Notes: a model not told the origin generated them from the letters alone. Shown: positions 36,267-45,701, counted from the stretch's first letter. The stretch: DNA of 64,000 bases from Actinotalea sp. Marseille-Q4924 (GCF_916618755.1 NZ_CAKAKB010000006.1:248001-312000), one strand, 5' to 3'. Translations and numbers: made by a program.

Positions 36267-36538
36267 GGGAGGACCTCGGGACGGCGATCGGTCGTCGGCG
36301 ACACGGGTGACCCCTGGGCAGCACGGCTGAGCGTGCGGAGGGGTCATGTCCGGGAGAGGTCTCCCGGAAGTCCGTCGTTCCGCGGAACGTCGTCCACGCT
36401 AGCCCAGCACCGACGGCGCCCGAGCGTGTTCGTCGTCTTCACGCGGGTGCAGTCGGTCGGGTCGTGGACCGACACAGCTCTCCACTGCTGTGAAGCAATG
36501 GGTGCGCACGCGCCGGCGTAGCGACCAGATCTGCGCGC

Positions 36539-38422
36539 TCAGCCGTGAGGGTTCACGAGCCTCCGGAGCATCTCCCGCGTCTCCGGGTCCGTGGAGTACA
36601 GCAGCGTCCCTACCATCCCCCGGGTGAGCAGCACCTTGTAGACGTTCCGGATCCGCCGCTCGAACGTCGCGTCGTCGACGGCGTTCCTGTTCCTGAAGTC
36701 CGGGTCCTTGTTGAACTCCCGCCGCGCCACCCAGCGGTCGGTGCGCCACACGAGGTCGTCGCCGAAGATGACGCCGTTCCAGTCGTACTCGAAGCCCTGC
36801 GCCGTGTAGACGCAGCCGACCTGCCCGAAGCCGGCCGGATCGGTAGCCCACAGCTGCGACGGCGGCGCCCCGCCGACGGATCGCTCGCTCTTGAGGTTCC
36901 ACGGCCGCGACCACGAGCCGATCGACACGTCGGGCACGAGCGTCCCGTCCGGCCGCGGGTCGCTCCAGCGCCAGCAGTAGCCCGCCGTCATCCGCGCCCC
37001 GTAGCCCTGGGCGAGCATGCCGGCGAGCCGGTCCTCCATCTCCCGCGGGGTGTCGACGACGTCGACGGCGAAGTGCGGCTCGTCGTGCCACACCGTCGGC
37101 CCGCCCGGCGCCAGCCCCAGCAGCCGCAGGACCCACGCGATGTACGCCTCGGACCCGCCGGCGCGGTACTGGGCGCTCAGGTCGACGTGCCGAAGGTCGA
37201 GGTTGCGCGCACGGGCGTACAACTCGACCTCGGCGACGCTGCCCATCTCGCCCGGCCGCACCACCTGGTTCTCGTCGAGGAGGAAGACCGGGACGCGCGC
37301 GGCGTCGATGAGCTCCTCGATCTGCGGGCGCGCTGTCTCGCGCAGCTCCTTGCGGGTGTACCGGTTGACGGACTTCTCCCGGAGCCGGTGCGCCTCGTCG
37401 AGGATGAGCACCTCCAGGCCGTTCTTCTCCGCCGTCATGAAGCTGTTGAAGTACTTGAACAGGCTCTTCACCTGGGTAGAACCCTTGCCGGCGACCTGCC
37501 GCAGCGTCGAAGTGAACGCCTTCGAGCCGGTCGCGTGGAGCACCGTGTGCCCCTGCCGCGCCAGCTCACCGAGCAGTGACAGCGCGATGACACTCTTGCC
37601 GCTGCCCGGGCCGCCGGCGATGACGACGATGGTCTTGCGGTCCGCCTGCCGCGCCTGCTCTACGGCCGCGAGCACGATCTCGTAGGCGACCCGCTGCTCG
37701 TCGAGGAGGACGAACTGCTCACGGTGCTGGATCTCCTCCGCCGCCACGGCGAGCAGCTGCTTGGACGGGGCGATCGCGGAACCGAGGAAGAGGTCGGCGG
37801 CCTCGACGCCAGGTTCGGGAGCGAACCGGCTGCGGAGGAACTCGTGCAGTTGGCCGCGGCGCTCGCCGGTGAAGAGGCGGGCGTCCTGGGCTGCGGGCAT
37901 GGCGCGGAGGTCGGAGACGCCGAACTCCGTCGCGTTGTGCAGGTACGCCGCACCGACGATCGCGTCCGGCTGCCCGTCGAGGGCGCGGACGAAGTCGCGC
38001 ATATAGCTCGCGTAGCCGGCCACCTGCGCGGAGGGGTGTAGGGCCGGCCGGTACCGGGCGCCGTCGACGTCCACGAGGGTGTCGCTGCCCTCCCAGGCGT
38101 GGGCGCTGGCCCACTGCTTGAGCTCGACGACCAGGTACGAGGGCCGACCGGTCTTCGGATGCACGCCCGCCAGGACGGCGTCGGCGCGCTTGCTGCTCAG
38201 CGGGAGGCGGTGTTCGGGGATGACCTCGACGTCCTGGAGGCCGGCGTCGTGGAGGTCGGCGGCGAGGGCGGGCAGGCTGTTGCGCCAGGACCGGCGCTCG
38301 CCGGCGCCCGGTACGCCCATCCCGAGGCTCAGGAAGTGCTCGGCCAGACGCCGCTCCAGCTCTGTCGCGTCACCGTCACACAGCGTGGCGAGCGTGCGAC
38401 CGCTCCACCGAAGAACCTGCAC
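36539..38422 (-). CDS. DUF2075 (Schlafen-like) helicase with N-terminal nuclease-like domain
   Basis: A 627-residue protein. Residues 70-105 (KRADAVLAGVHPKTGRPSYLVVELKQW) carry D81 and E100/K102 in a PD-(D/E)XK arrangement. The helicase part has Walker A IAGGPGSGKSVIAL (268-281), LILDEAHRLR (motif II), VFLLDENQVVRPGE, and VYTAQGFEYDWNGVIFGDDLVW, the latter typical of DUF2075. Proteins of this plan are common in defence islands; substrate and mode of action are unknown. It is divergent from the MazG-type gene at 38540 with about 118 bases between, and lies 272 bases from the HNH gene in front. Confidence 0.85.
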   Translation of the reverse strand: MQVLRWSGRTLATLCDGDATELERRLAEHFLSLGMGVPGAGERRSWRNSLPALAADLHDAGLQDVEVIPEHRLPLSSKRADAVLAGVHPKTGRPSYLVVELKQWASAHAWEGSDTLVDVDGARYRPALHPSAQVAGYASYMRDFVRALDGQPDAIVGAAYLHNATEFGVSDLRAMPAAQDARLFTGERRGQLHEFLRSRFAPEPGVEAADLFLGSAIAPSKQLLAVAAEEIQHREQFVLLDEQRVAYEIVLAAVEQARQADRKTIVVIAGGPGSGKSVIALSLLGELARQGHTVLHATGSKAFTSTLRQVAGKGSTQVKSLFKYFNSFMTAEKNGLEVLILDEAHRLREKSVNRYTRKELRETARPQIEELIDAARVPVFLLDENQVVRPGEMGSVAEVELYARARNLDLRHVDLSAQYRAGGSEAYIAWVLRLLGLAPGGPTVWHDEPHFAVDVVDTPREMEDRLAGMLAQGYGARMTAGYCWRWSDPRPDGTLVPDVSIGSWSRPWNLKSERSVGGAPPSQLWATDPAGFGQVGCVYTAQGFEYDWNGVIFGDDLVWRTDRWVARREFNKDPDFRNRNAVDDATFERRIRNVYKVLLTRGMVGTLLYSTDPETREMLRRLVNPHG

Positions 38423-38539
38423 GAACGCCCCCAGGGCAGCACGAAGGATCGTGCGGAGGGGGCATGTCCGGCCCGGAGGCGCGGAAGCTCGTCGAACCGC
38501 GTTTGCTCTCGGAGACTAACCGGGCGCAGGCTCGCTCCC

Positions 38540-38911
38540 GTGACCGACACCGAGCACCAGGGCACGGGTGATCTCGCCGAGTTGGCCGCGCGGATGCGCG
38601 CCTTCACCGAGGAGCGCGACTGGGGGCGGTTCCACGACCCGAAGTCGCTGGTGCTCGCGCTGATGGGCGAGGTGGGCGAGCTCGCGGAGCTGTTGCAGTG
38701 GATCCCCGCCGATGGGGCTGTGGAGCACTTCCGGGATCCGGAGCGGCGGGCGCGCGTAAGCGAGGAGATGTCGGACGTGCTGCTCTACCTGGTGCGGCTC
38801 GCCGACGTATTCGAGGTCGATCTCCGCGGAGCGGCACAGGAGAAGCTTGTTCGAGCTGAGGAACGGTTTCCCCCGGGTGCGGTGCGCGGCGTGGCCCCGA
38901 AGCGAGGATGA
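38540..38911 (+). CDS. MazG-type nucleotide pyrophosphohydrolase
   Basis: A 123-residue all-alpha NTP pyrophosphohydrolase of the RS21-C6/dCTPase-like branch. The metal-binding signature is LMGEVGELAELLQW (E-x2-E) with the second half SEEMSDVLLYLVRLADVFEVD (E-x2-D). It would hydrolyse a (deoxy)nucleoside triphosphate to the monophosphate and pyrophosphate, as a house-cleaning enzyme. The GTG at 38540 gives the normal family length. It marks the edge of the defence island; whether it contributes to defence by changing nucleotide pools is speculation. Confidence 0.85.
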   Translation: MTDTEHQGTGDLAELAARMRAFTEERDWGRFHDPKSLVLALMGEVGELAELLQWIPADGAVEHFRDPERRARVSEEMSDVLLYLVRLADVFEVDLRGAAQEKLVRAEERFPPGAVRGVAPKRG

Positions 38912-39018
38912 ACCCCTCCTGCTGCTCGCACCGCCACGGTCCCCTCGTGCCCTTGTCGACGCAGCGAGCGATGATGGGGGACGGCAAACGGCAACGGCGC
39001 CGGCGATCGGCGTGAGCG

Positions 39019-39147
39019 ATGAGAGCTCGTGACGAGATCCTCGCGGTCTTCCCCGAGTTTCGTGCGCGGCTTGGGAGAGACGCCTTCAGCACCCATCGAG
39101 CGTTTCGCGACGCCGTGCTGCGAGTCGGGCCCCTGAAGGCTCCTTAG
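39019..39147 (+). CDS. Short orphan ORF (possible gene remnant) in a 334-base gap
   Basis: Between the MazG gene and the membrane protein there are 334 bases. They hold one small plausible frame of 42 codons starting MRARDEILAVFPEFRARLG and ending RAFRDAVLRVGPLKAP. The end slightly resembles the C-terminus of DUF885-type proteins, so it may be the last scrap of a deleted gene. No ribosome site is convincing. The rest of the interval shows nothing recognisable. Confidence 0.25.
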   Translation: MRARDEILAVFPEFRARLGRDAFSTHRAFRDAVLRVGPLKAP

Positions 39148-39245
39148 CGCGTCAGCCCGGGAGAAGTGGGGTGTGACCCGTCGAGGGACGTTGGTCTCTT
39201 CCCGTACTGCCGCCCGGGCGGAGCCTGAAGGTGGAGGTGAGGGCG

Positions 39246-40166
39246 ATGTCCATCCACATCCCCGACCGGCACAGCGGATCCGGCCCTTCCCAGGGCCCTG
39301 TTCCCTCCCCGGCGCCGCCCGGCCCTGTACCCGGCCCACCTCCCAGCGAGTCGCTGGGCGGGCCACCTCCCGAGTGGACGCAGGGCCCGCCGCCCGGATG
39401 GCACACCGCACCCCAGCAGCCGCCCGCTCGTCCGCCGCGCCGTCGCGGCCGGCTCATGATCGTGCTCGCCGTGGCCGGCGTCGCCGTGCTGGCACTCCTC
39501 GGGGGACTCATCGCCCTGCTCGGCCGGAGCGGCCTCATCGTGAACACCGACCCCGAGGGTGACGACGGGTCCTTCATCGAGACCTTCGGAGGCACCGACG
39601 TCGCGTTCGAGCTGTTCGACGACGGCATGGGCAGCGCAGCGGTCGAAGACGGCGCGCTGGTCCTCGAGAGCTCGGTCGGCGACATGCTCGACTACTCGAT
39701 CGTCGGCCCGATGGACAGCACGCAGGTCACCGTCGACGTCCTCCCGGGTACCGGCTCCTACGCGGGCCCGGCCATCGGTGTTCCTTACACCACCCCCGAC
39801 GACGGCTGGTACGTCACCGCACAGGTGACGGACGCCGGTCAGCTGTACCTCTTCGACAGCGCCAGGACGGCAACGGAGACCGCCGCCGACGTCATCGCCG
39901 AGGGCGGCGCCAAGGTGTCGCTGGAGATGGCCTACAGCGAGGACCGCACCGAGCAGGTCTTCACCGCCGTACTCATGGAAGCGGCCGGTCCTGGCGTCTG
40001 GGTCAGCGTGGAGGAGAGCAGGCTGTCGCTGACGTTGCCCGCCCGCGAGACGTCTGCGGTCGCCGTCATGGTCGGCCCGGTGGAGCCGGCCGCGGCCGAC
40101 GGGTCGTTCGAGCCGGCGAGCGGCACCTTCGACAACTACGAGCTCTCCTACGACCCCGCCGGCTGA
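39246..40166 (+). CDS. Membrane-anchored protein with Pro-rich cytoplasmic tail
   Basis: A 306-residue protein. The first 65 residues are very rich in Pro, Gly and Ser and end in a basic patch (PPRRRGRL). One membrane segment follows (MIVLAVAGVAVLALLGGLIALL). The remaining 215 residues are acidic, would be outside the cell, and alternate like a beta-sandwich (FELFDDGMGSAAVEDGALVLE, WVSVEESRLSLTLPA). No family is recognised; a lectin- or jelly-roll-like fold is only a guess. GTGGAGGTGA sits just before the ATG at 39246 and decides the start. Confidence 0.7.
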   Translation: MSIHIPDRHSGSGPSQGPVPSPAPPGPVPGPPPSESLGGPPPEWTQGPPPGWHTAPQQPPARPPRRRGRLMIVLAVAGVAVLALLGGLIALLGRSGLIVNTDPEGDDGSFIETFGGTDVAFELFDDGMGSAAVEDGALVLESSVGDMLDYSIVGPMDSTQVTVDVLPGTGSYAGPAIGVPYTTPDDGWYVTAQVTDAGQLYLFDSARTATETAADVIAEGGAKVSLEMAYSEDRTEQVFTAVLMEAAGPGVWVSVEESRLSLTLPARETSAVAVMVGPVEPAAADGSFEPASGTFDNYELSYDPAG

Positions 40167-40178
40167 CGCGGGCGGTGC

Positions 40179-40218
40179 ACGACGACGGCGGCCCGGTCGC
40201 CCGAGCCGCCGTCGTCGT
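40179..40218. terminator. Hairpin between convergent genes
   Basis: A perfect 14-base-pair stem (40179-40192 with 40205-40218, GACGACGGCGGC and its complement at the core) with a 12-base loop lies between two convergent genes. There is no U-tract, as is common in high-GC actinobacteria. Bidirectional termination is inferred. Confidence 0.5.
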
Positions 40219-40222
40219 CGCC

Positions 40223-40918
40223 TCACCCCATCCCGCCACCGTCGTCCGGCGGCACGTCCCCGCCGCGCTGCCAGAAGAAGTACCGGCTGTCGGCGCTCCA
40301 CAGGCCGTGCTCGATCACCTCACCCGGCGCGTCGCCGAGCACAAGCGCACCGATCGACCCAGCGGCGTCGGTCCCGGCCCACGTCACACCCTGCTGGTGC
40401 ACCTGAACCTTCGACGTCGGCGACAGGTCGCTGTGGTGCACCCGGCTGCGGATCGGCTTCCCGTCGCTCGTCCACGCGATGTCCACGGGGAGCTGGAACT
40501 GCTCCTCCTCCATCTCCAGGTCGAAGAAGGCGAGCTCGCCGGTCAGGGTGGCCGACCCGGACCGGACGTCGAGCTCGAACACGGCGCCGGCCGAGGCGAT
40601 CTCGTACTGCTTGAGCATCACGCACCCGCCGGGGCCCTCGGCCGTGGGGACCTCCCCGGGCTCGCAGTCCCAGTCCACGAGGTACCCGAACAGGTCCGTG
40701 TTGCCGTACGCCTTCTCGACGAGGACCCCGCCGGTGTGCACCGTGCCGGCGCGTCCGACGGTGTCGCCGTGGTCCTCCTCGACCCACGAGAAGGTGGCCC
40801 GCTGCTCGAGCACCTTCCGCTGATCGACCAGGGGCTGTTCGCCGGCCACCGCCGGGCCGGCCGCACCCAGCAGGAGGGCTGCGCCGCCCGTGGCGGCGAT
40901 GAGGGATGAGGTGCGCAC
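40223..40918 (-). CDS. Secreted protein of unknown function
   Basis: A 231-residue exported protein. The signal peptide is MRTSSLIAATGGAALLLGAAGPAVAG with an AVA-G cleavage site. The mature part has one Cys pair (DWDCEPGE and GGCVMLKQYE) and beta-strand-like repeats (FELDVRSGSATLTGELAFFDLEME). No catalytic motif or known family is visible. GAAGGAGA lies about seven bases before the GTG at 40918, which fixes this start against longer readings. The gene stands alone and converges on the membrane-anchored protein gene. Confidence 0.7.
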   Translation of the reverse strand: MRTSSLIAATGGAALLLGAAGPAVAGEQPLVDQRKVLEQRATFSWVEEDHGDTVGRAGTVHTGGVLVEKAYGNTDLFGYLVDWDCEPGEVPTAEGPGGCVMLKQYEIASAGAVFELDVRSGSATLTGELAFFDLEMEEEQFQLPVDIAWTSDGKPIRSRVHHSDLSPTSKVQVHQQGVTWAGTDAAGSIGALVLGDAPGEVIEHGLWSADSRYFFWQRGGDVPPDDGGGMG

Positions 40919-41197
40919 GGGAGGTCTCCTTCGGCTGGGTGAGCGGGCTTCCTGCACGGCATATGTCCCGGTCCATGCCGGTCTTTCACCGCGCGATCCA
41001 CGCTGTTCCTCACCGGCCAGGCGAGTGCTCACGCCGGCCGCAGAGTCGAGATCAACCATTGCGAGGTGCCGTGCAAGACACCCACCCCTCCCGACACATG
41101 CAGGCTGTCCGGCCCTCCCGGGCGGCATACCGAACGGGAGGGGCCGGACCCCAAAGCCGCCGTCAGCGCCGACCGCCGCGGTCCCCAGGCCACCCCC

Positions 41198-42187
41198 TCA
41201 GGCGACGTCCCGCCGCCGGAACACCAGCGCCGTCACCCCGAGCACCACCGCCACCGCGACCACGAGCACCACCGAGCTGTGCAGCAGCGACACCGGCACC
41301 TCGGTGCCCATGCACTCCGTCCCGCGGTCGGTCACGGTGCACTCGTTGACCCAGTACGACGTCCCGCCCTCGATCCAGCCGGTCATCGTCGTGCGCAGCA
41401 GGAACGGCTGCAGCCGCGTGACGAGGCTGCCGAGGATCGCCTCGACGACCACCGCGTACCCGAGCACCACGCCCAGCGCGATGCCCGTGTGCCGCAGCAG
41501 CACACCCAGCGCCGCCCCGACGCCCGCGACGATCCCGCCGAGCACCACGATCCGCAGCACCGTCCACGCGACGTCGGTCCACACCTCGCCGGTCAGGTCG
41601 CCGAGGGCGTCGTTCGCGGCGTGCACCCCGACCAGCCCGGCGAGGAGCACGAGCACCAGCAGCAGCGTCAGCGGCAGCCCGACCACCACCGCCGCCCCGA
41701 CCTTGGAGAACAGCACCCGCATCCGCTGCGGCACGAACGTCAGCCACGTCGACATCGAGCCGGAGCTCATCTCCGCCGCCGTCGACGTCACCCCGATCGC
41801 GAAGACCAGCAGCACGAGCAGCGTCGCCGTCGACGACAGCAGCGGCACGAACGTCTGCGCCAGCTCGTTGGCCTGCGGGAAGAACCACTCCTCCCGCGGC
41901 GGGCCCATCTGCTCGCAGCCGAAGTCCACCGGCCCGCCCGTCAGCTCGGACTCGCGCTCCTGCTGCTCGAGGCAGTCCGCGACCATCTGCTCGCCGTTGG
42001 CCTCCCAGTCCTCCAGCGCGAACTCGTACTGCCGCTGCGCGTCCGTGATCTGCGCCTCCGTCAGCGGCCGCGCGCTCTGCCAGGTCCCCGCGAGCACCAG
42101 CGCGATCGCCCCGAGCCCCGCCAGCACCACCAGCAGGACGAGCCGGCGCGCCCGGATCCGCCGCATCTCCACCGCCAGCAGCCTCAC
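41198..42187 (-). CDS. ABC-2 type transporter permease
   Basis: A 329-residue integral membrane protein: one N-terminal segment (LVLLVVLAGLGAIALVLAGTW), a large extracytoplasmic loop of about 100 residues, then five segments including LLVLLVFAIGVTSTAAE, VVVGLPLTLLLVLVLLAGLVG and the last VVLVVAVAVVLGVTALVF. This is the plan of ABC-2 exporter subunits. The GTG at 42187 overlaps the stop of the ATPase gene (GTGA), so the two form one exporter. The substrate is unknown; antibiotic or lipid export is common for this type. Confidence 0.8.
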   Translation of the reverse strand: MRLLAVEMRRIRARRLVLLVVLAGLGAIALVLAGTWQSARPLTEAQITDAQRQYEFALEDWEANGEQMVADCLEQQERESELTGGPVDFGCEQMGPPREEWFFPQANELAQTFVPLLSSTATLLVLLVFAIGVTSTAAEMSSGSMSTWLTFVPQRMRVLFSKVGAAVVVGLPLTLLLVLVLLAGLVGVHAANDALGDLTGEVWTDVAWTVLRIVVLGGIVAGVGAALGVLLRHTGIALGVVLGYAVVVEAILGSLVTRLQPFLLRTTMTGWIEGGTSYWVNECTVTDRGTECMGTEVPVSLLHSSVVLVVAVAVVLGVTALVFRRRDVA

Positions 42188-43185
42188 CGCACACCTCCCA
42201 CAGCCGCCGACGACGGCGCCGCGGCACCCCCGGGCAGAGCGGCGCCGTCGGGCGGTGGCGCCCCGAGCGACGCGCCCTGCGTCAGCTCGAGGAACACGCC
42301 CTCCAGCCCGGCGCGGACCGGCGTGAGCTCGTGCACCCACAGGTCCTGCTGCGCGAGCAGCCACGTGATGCGTCCCGGCTCCCGCTCGCCCTCGACGAGC
42401 AGCCGGTCGCCGTCGGGCCGAACGGTGAGCCCCGCAGCGGTGAGCACCTGCGCGGCGCGCGCCGGGTCCGGCACCCCCACGCGGACGGCGCCGCCGCGGT
42501 CCCCGATGACCTCCGCGACCGTCCCGGACGCCAGCAGCCGCCCGCGGCCGACGATCGAGACCGTGTCCGCGACCTGCTCGACCTCGGCGAGGATGTGGCT
42601 GCTCACCAGGACGGTCCGCCCCTCGTCCGCGAGCCGGCGCATCGTCGTGCGGATCTCGTGGATGCCGGCGGGGTCCAGGCCGTTGGTCGGCTCGTCGAAG
42701 ATGAGCAGGTCCGGCCGCTTCAGGAGCGTCGCCGCGATCGCCAGCCGCTGCTTCATGCCGAGGGAGTAGGCGGAGAACGCGTCGTCGGCCCGCTCGCGCA
42801 GCGCCGTCGCCTCGAGCACCTCGTCGACGCGGCCCGCCGGGGCGTCGATCGCGTCCGCCAGCAGCGTGAGGCTGCGCCGGCCGGAGAAGCTCGGCAGGAA
42901 CGTCGGCGACTCGACGATCGCGCCCACCCGCCCGACGACGTCCGGCAGCGCCTCGGGCACGTGGTGGCCGAAGATCCGGATGCGCCCCGCGTCCGCCCGC
43001 ACCAGCCCGAGCAGCATGCGGATGGTCGTCGTCTTGCCCGAGCCGTTGGGCCCGAGGAACCCGTGGACGCCGCCGACCGGGACGCGCAGCGACAGGCTGT
43101 CGACGGCGACGCGCGTGCCGCGCGCCGTGCGGTACGTCTTGCGCAGGTCCTTGGTGACGACGGCGTACTCGTCGGCGACGGTCAC
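42184..43185 (-). CDS. ABC transporter ATP-binding protein
   Basis: A 333-residue ATPase subunit of the DrrA/CcmA-like exporter class. Walker A is GPNGSGKTT (45-53), the signature motif reads YSLGMKQRL, Walker B is LLIFDEPTNGLDPAG, and the H-loop is VSSHILAEVE. About 100 extra C-terminal residues are typical of this class. GGGGGAG five bases before the GTG at 43185 selects this start over one ten codons upstream. It is the first gene of a two-gene operon with the permease. Confidence 0.9.
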   Translation of the reverse strand: MTVADEYAVVTKDLRKTYRTARGTRVAVDSLSLRVPVGGVHGFLGPNGSGKTTTIRMLLGLVRADAGRIRIFGHHVPEALPDVVGRVGAIVESPTFLPSFSGRRSLTLLADAIDAPAGRVDEVLEATALRERADDAFSAYSLGMKQRLAIAATLLKRPDLLIFDEPTNGLDPAGIHEIRTTMRRLADEGRTVLVSSHILAEVEQVADTVSIVGRGRLLASGTVAEVIGDRGGAVRVGVPDPARAAQVLTAAGLTVRPDGDRLLVEGEREPGRITWLLAQQDLWVHELTPVRAGLEGVFLELTQGASLGAPPPDGAALPGGAAAPSSAAVGGVR

Positions 43186-43424
43186 GACTCCCCCTGTCCG
43201 AGCCCGCTGCGTCACCGGCGACGCGGGGCGCGCCCAGTCTGGCAGCGACGACGAGGAAGATCACCGACCGCCGCGCCGCCGTCGACGCCGGCGCGCGCGC
43301 GCCGTTCCGCGTCGCAGAATGGTCACCAAGCGCGACAGGCCGCGGACCAGACCCGCGCCCGGCGGGCAGATCCGGCTCGACGACCTGACCAGACCCGCTG
43401 CTCGACCGAGGGGTGCACCAGCTC

Positions 43425-44135
43425 ATGACCACGCTGTCCGGGACGGCCCCCACCGCGGAGCGCCGCGCCGTCCTCGAGCGCCGCATCCGCTGGGTCGTCG
43501 GCGCGACGATCACCTACAACCTGATCGAGGCGGTCGTCGCGATCACGGCCGGGCGCATGGCGTCGTCGGCCGCGCTCATCGGCTTCGGGCTCGACTCCAT
43601 CGTCGAGGTGCTCTCCGCCGCGGCCGTCGCGTGGCAGTTCGCCGCGCCCGACCCCCGCACCCGCGAGCACCGCGCGATGCGGTTCATCGCCGTCGCGTTC
43701 TTCGGCCTCGCCGCGATCGTCACCGTCGACGCCGTCCGCACGCTCCTCGGCGCCGCCGAGCCCGAGCACTCGACCGTCGGCATCGTGCTCGCCGCCGTGA
43801 GCCTCCTCGTCATGCCCGGCCTGTCGTGGTGGGAGCGCCGCACCGGCCGCGAGCTGGGCTCCCACACCGCCGTCGCCGACTCCCACCAGACGCTCCTGTG
43901 CGCGTACCTTTCCGGCGTCCTGCTGGTCGGCCTCGTCCTCAACTCGACCCTCGGCTGGACGTGGGCGGACCCCCTCGCGGCCCTGGTCATCGCCGCCGTC
44001 GCGCTCAAGGAGGGACTCGAGGCGTGGCGCGGCGACCCGTGCTGCTCCCCCGTCGCCGCCCTCGTGGCGCACGACGACGACGCCGCGGGGGACGGCTGCG
44101 ACGACGGCTGCTGCACGCCCGACCACCGGGAGTGA
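43425..44135 (+). CDS. Cation efflux (CDF-like) transporter
   Basis: A 236-residue membrane protein with about five hydrophobic segments (ATITYNLIEAVVAITAG, AALIGFGLDSIVEVLSAAAVAW, FIAVAFFGLAAIVTV, VGIVLAAVSLLVMPGL, LSGVLLVGLVLNS). The GFGLDSIVE and VADSHQT motifs fit the cation diffusion facilitator fold, with Asp/His pairs for metal. The C-terminus is rich in Cys, His and Asp (CDDGCCTPDH), possibly a soft-metal binding tail. The ATG at 43425 is four codons inside a longer GTG frame. It is probably a divalent metal exporter; the metal is unknown. Confidence 0.8.
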   Translation: MTTLSGTAPTAERRAVLERRIRWVVGATITYNLIEAVVAITAGRMASSAALIGFGLDSIVEVLSAAAVAWQFAAPDPRTREHRAMRFIAVAFFGLAAIVTVDAVRTLLGAAEPEHSTVGIVLAAVSLLVMPGLSWWERRTGRELGSHTAVADSHQTLLCAYLSGVLLVGLVLNSTLGWTWADPLAALVIAAVALKEGLEAWRGDPCCSPVAALVAHDDDAAGDGCDDGCCTPDHRE

Positions 44136-44237
44136 CGGACAGGGACCGTGAAAAAGGCGTCGGCCGCCCCGATGAGATCCGGCACCCTCGGAGGTCTGTC
44201 GTCGTGTGAAGGCTTCAGCCGCTGAGAGAAGGCGCCC

Positions 44238-45686
44238 GTGAGCACCCCCGTCACCGACCCGATCGCCCCGCCCGCGGCGATGCGCACGTTCCTGCACATC
44301 CTGGCGAACACCGCCGTCGCGAACGTGACGACGAGCTACCTGTGGTGGGGGCTGACGTTCTGGGCGTACCTCGAGACGCGCAACGTCCTGGCGACCGGCC
44401 TCATCGGCGGCGCCTACATGCTGTTCATCTCGTTCAGCAGCATCTTCTTCGGCACGATCGTCGACCACCACCGCAAGCTCGCCGTCATGCGGCTGTCGAG
44501 CCTGCTGACCCTGCTGGCGTTCGCGTTCGCCGCGGCGGTGTTCCTGCTCGTCCCGGAGCGCGTGCTCACCGACCTCGGCGGACCCTGGTTCTGGATGTTC
44601 GCCGTGATCATCCTCGCCGGCGCGGTCGTGGAGCACATGCGCAACATCGCGCTGTCGACGACCGTGACGATCCTCGTGCCCGACGAGCGCCGCGCCAACG
44701 CCAACGGCCTGGTCGGGACGGTGCAGGGCGTCGCGTTCATCGTCACCAGCGTGCTCAGCGGCCTGTCGATCGGGATGCTGGGCATGGGCTGGACGCTCGC
44801 CATCGCGCTCGGCCTGACCGCGGCGTCGCTGCTGCACCTGCTGACGATCCGCTTCCCCGAGGACCGCGTCGCCGCGGCCCCGGCGGAGAACGCGCTCGCG
44901 GCGATCGACCTGCGCGGCTCCATCGCCGTCATCCGCGCCGCCCAGGGGCTGTTCGCGCTGATCATCTTCGCCACGTTCAACAACCTCATCGGCGGCGTCT
45001 ACATGGCGCTCATGGACCCCTACGGACTGGAGATGTTCTCCGTCGAGGTGTGGGGCCTGGTCTTCGCGTTCGCCTCCACCGGGTTCCTCGTCGGCGGTGC
45101 GGCCGTCGCCCGGTTCGGCCTCGGCAGCAACCCCATGCGGACGATGCTGCTGCTCGTCGCCGCGATGGGGCTGCTCGGCGCGCTGTTCACGGTGCGCGAG
45201 TGGGCCGCCCTCTACATCATCGGGATCTTCCTGTACCTGAGCCTCGTGCCCGCGTGCGAGGCCGCCGAGCAGACCGTCATCCAGCGCGTCGTGCCGCTGG
45301 AGCGCCAGGGCCGGGTGTTCGGGTTCGCGATGGCCTTCGAGACGGCGGCCGCGCCGATCACCGCCTTCCTCATCGCGCCGCTCGCCGAGCTGTGGATCAT
45401 CCCCTACGCCCGGTCCGAGGAGGGCGGCGAGGCACTGGCGCCGCTGCTCGGCGTCGGCGAGACCCGAGGCATCGCGCTGGTGTTCCTCGTCGCCGGTCTG
45501 ATCATGATGGTCACCGCGCTGCTCGCGCTGCGCACGCCGGTGTACCGGGCGCTGTCCAGGACGTACCGCGAGGCGGCGCCGGAGCCGTTCGCCGACCACG
45601 GGCCGACCGAGCCCGTGCCGGGGCAGCCGACGATCCGCGCGGCAGCCGCCGGCGACGCCACCTTCCGGGCCGACGACGCGATGTAG
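44238..45686 (+). CDS. MFS transporter
   Basis: A 482-residue, 12-helix major facilitator protein. Features include YMLFISFSSIFFGTIVDHHRKLAVMRLSS (motif A-like loop between helices 2 and 3), a long central loop, and DPYGLEMFSVEVWGLVFAFASTGFLVGG opening the second half. It is most like macrolide/multidrug efflux permeases of this superfamily, but the substrate is not readable. GAGAAGG lies just upstream of the GTG at 44238. It converges on a flavodoxin-like gene across a short hairpin-bearing gap. Confidence 0.8.
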   Translation: MSTPVTDPIAPPAAMRTFLHILANTAVANVTTSYLWWGLTFWAYLETRNVLATGLIGGAYMLFISFSSIFFGTIVDHHRKLAVMRLSSLLTLLAFAFAAAVFLLVPERVLTDLGGPWFWMFAVIILAGAVVEHMRNIALSTTVTILVPDERRANANGLVGTVQGVAFIVTSVLSGLSIGMLGMGWTLAIALGLTAASLLHLLTIRFPEDRVAAAPAENALAAIDLRGSIAVIRAAQGLFALIIFATFNNLIGGVYMALMDPYGLEMFSVEVWGLVFAFASTGFLVGGAAVARFGLGSNPMRTMLLLVAAMGLLGALFTVREWAALYIIGIFLYLSLVPACEAAEQTVIQRVVPLERQGRVFGFAMAFETAAAPITAFLIAPLAELWIIPYARSEEGGEALAPLLGVGETRGIALVFLVAGLIMMVTALLALRTPVYRALSRTYREAAPEPFADHGPTEPVPGQPTIRAAAAGDATFRADDAM

Positions 45687-45701
45687 CGCTCGACCTCCCG
45701 G

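Noticed and set aside
36452-36492. Two small adjacent hairpins (stems of 7 and 6 base pairs) behind the DUF2075 gene
   Set aside because: Short stems of this size are expected by chance at this base composition and no T-run follows; not strong enough for a terminator call.
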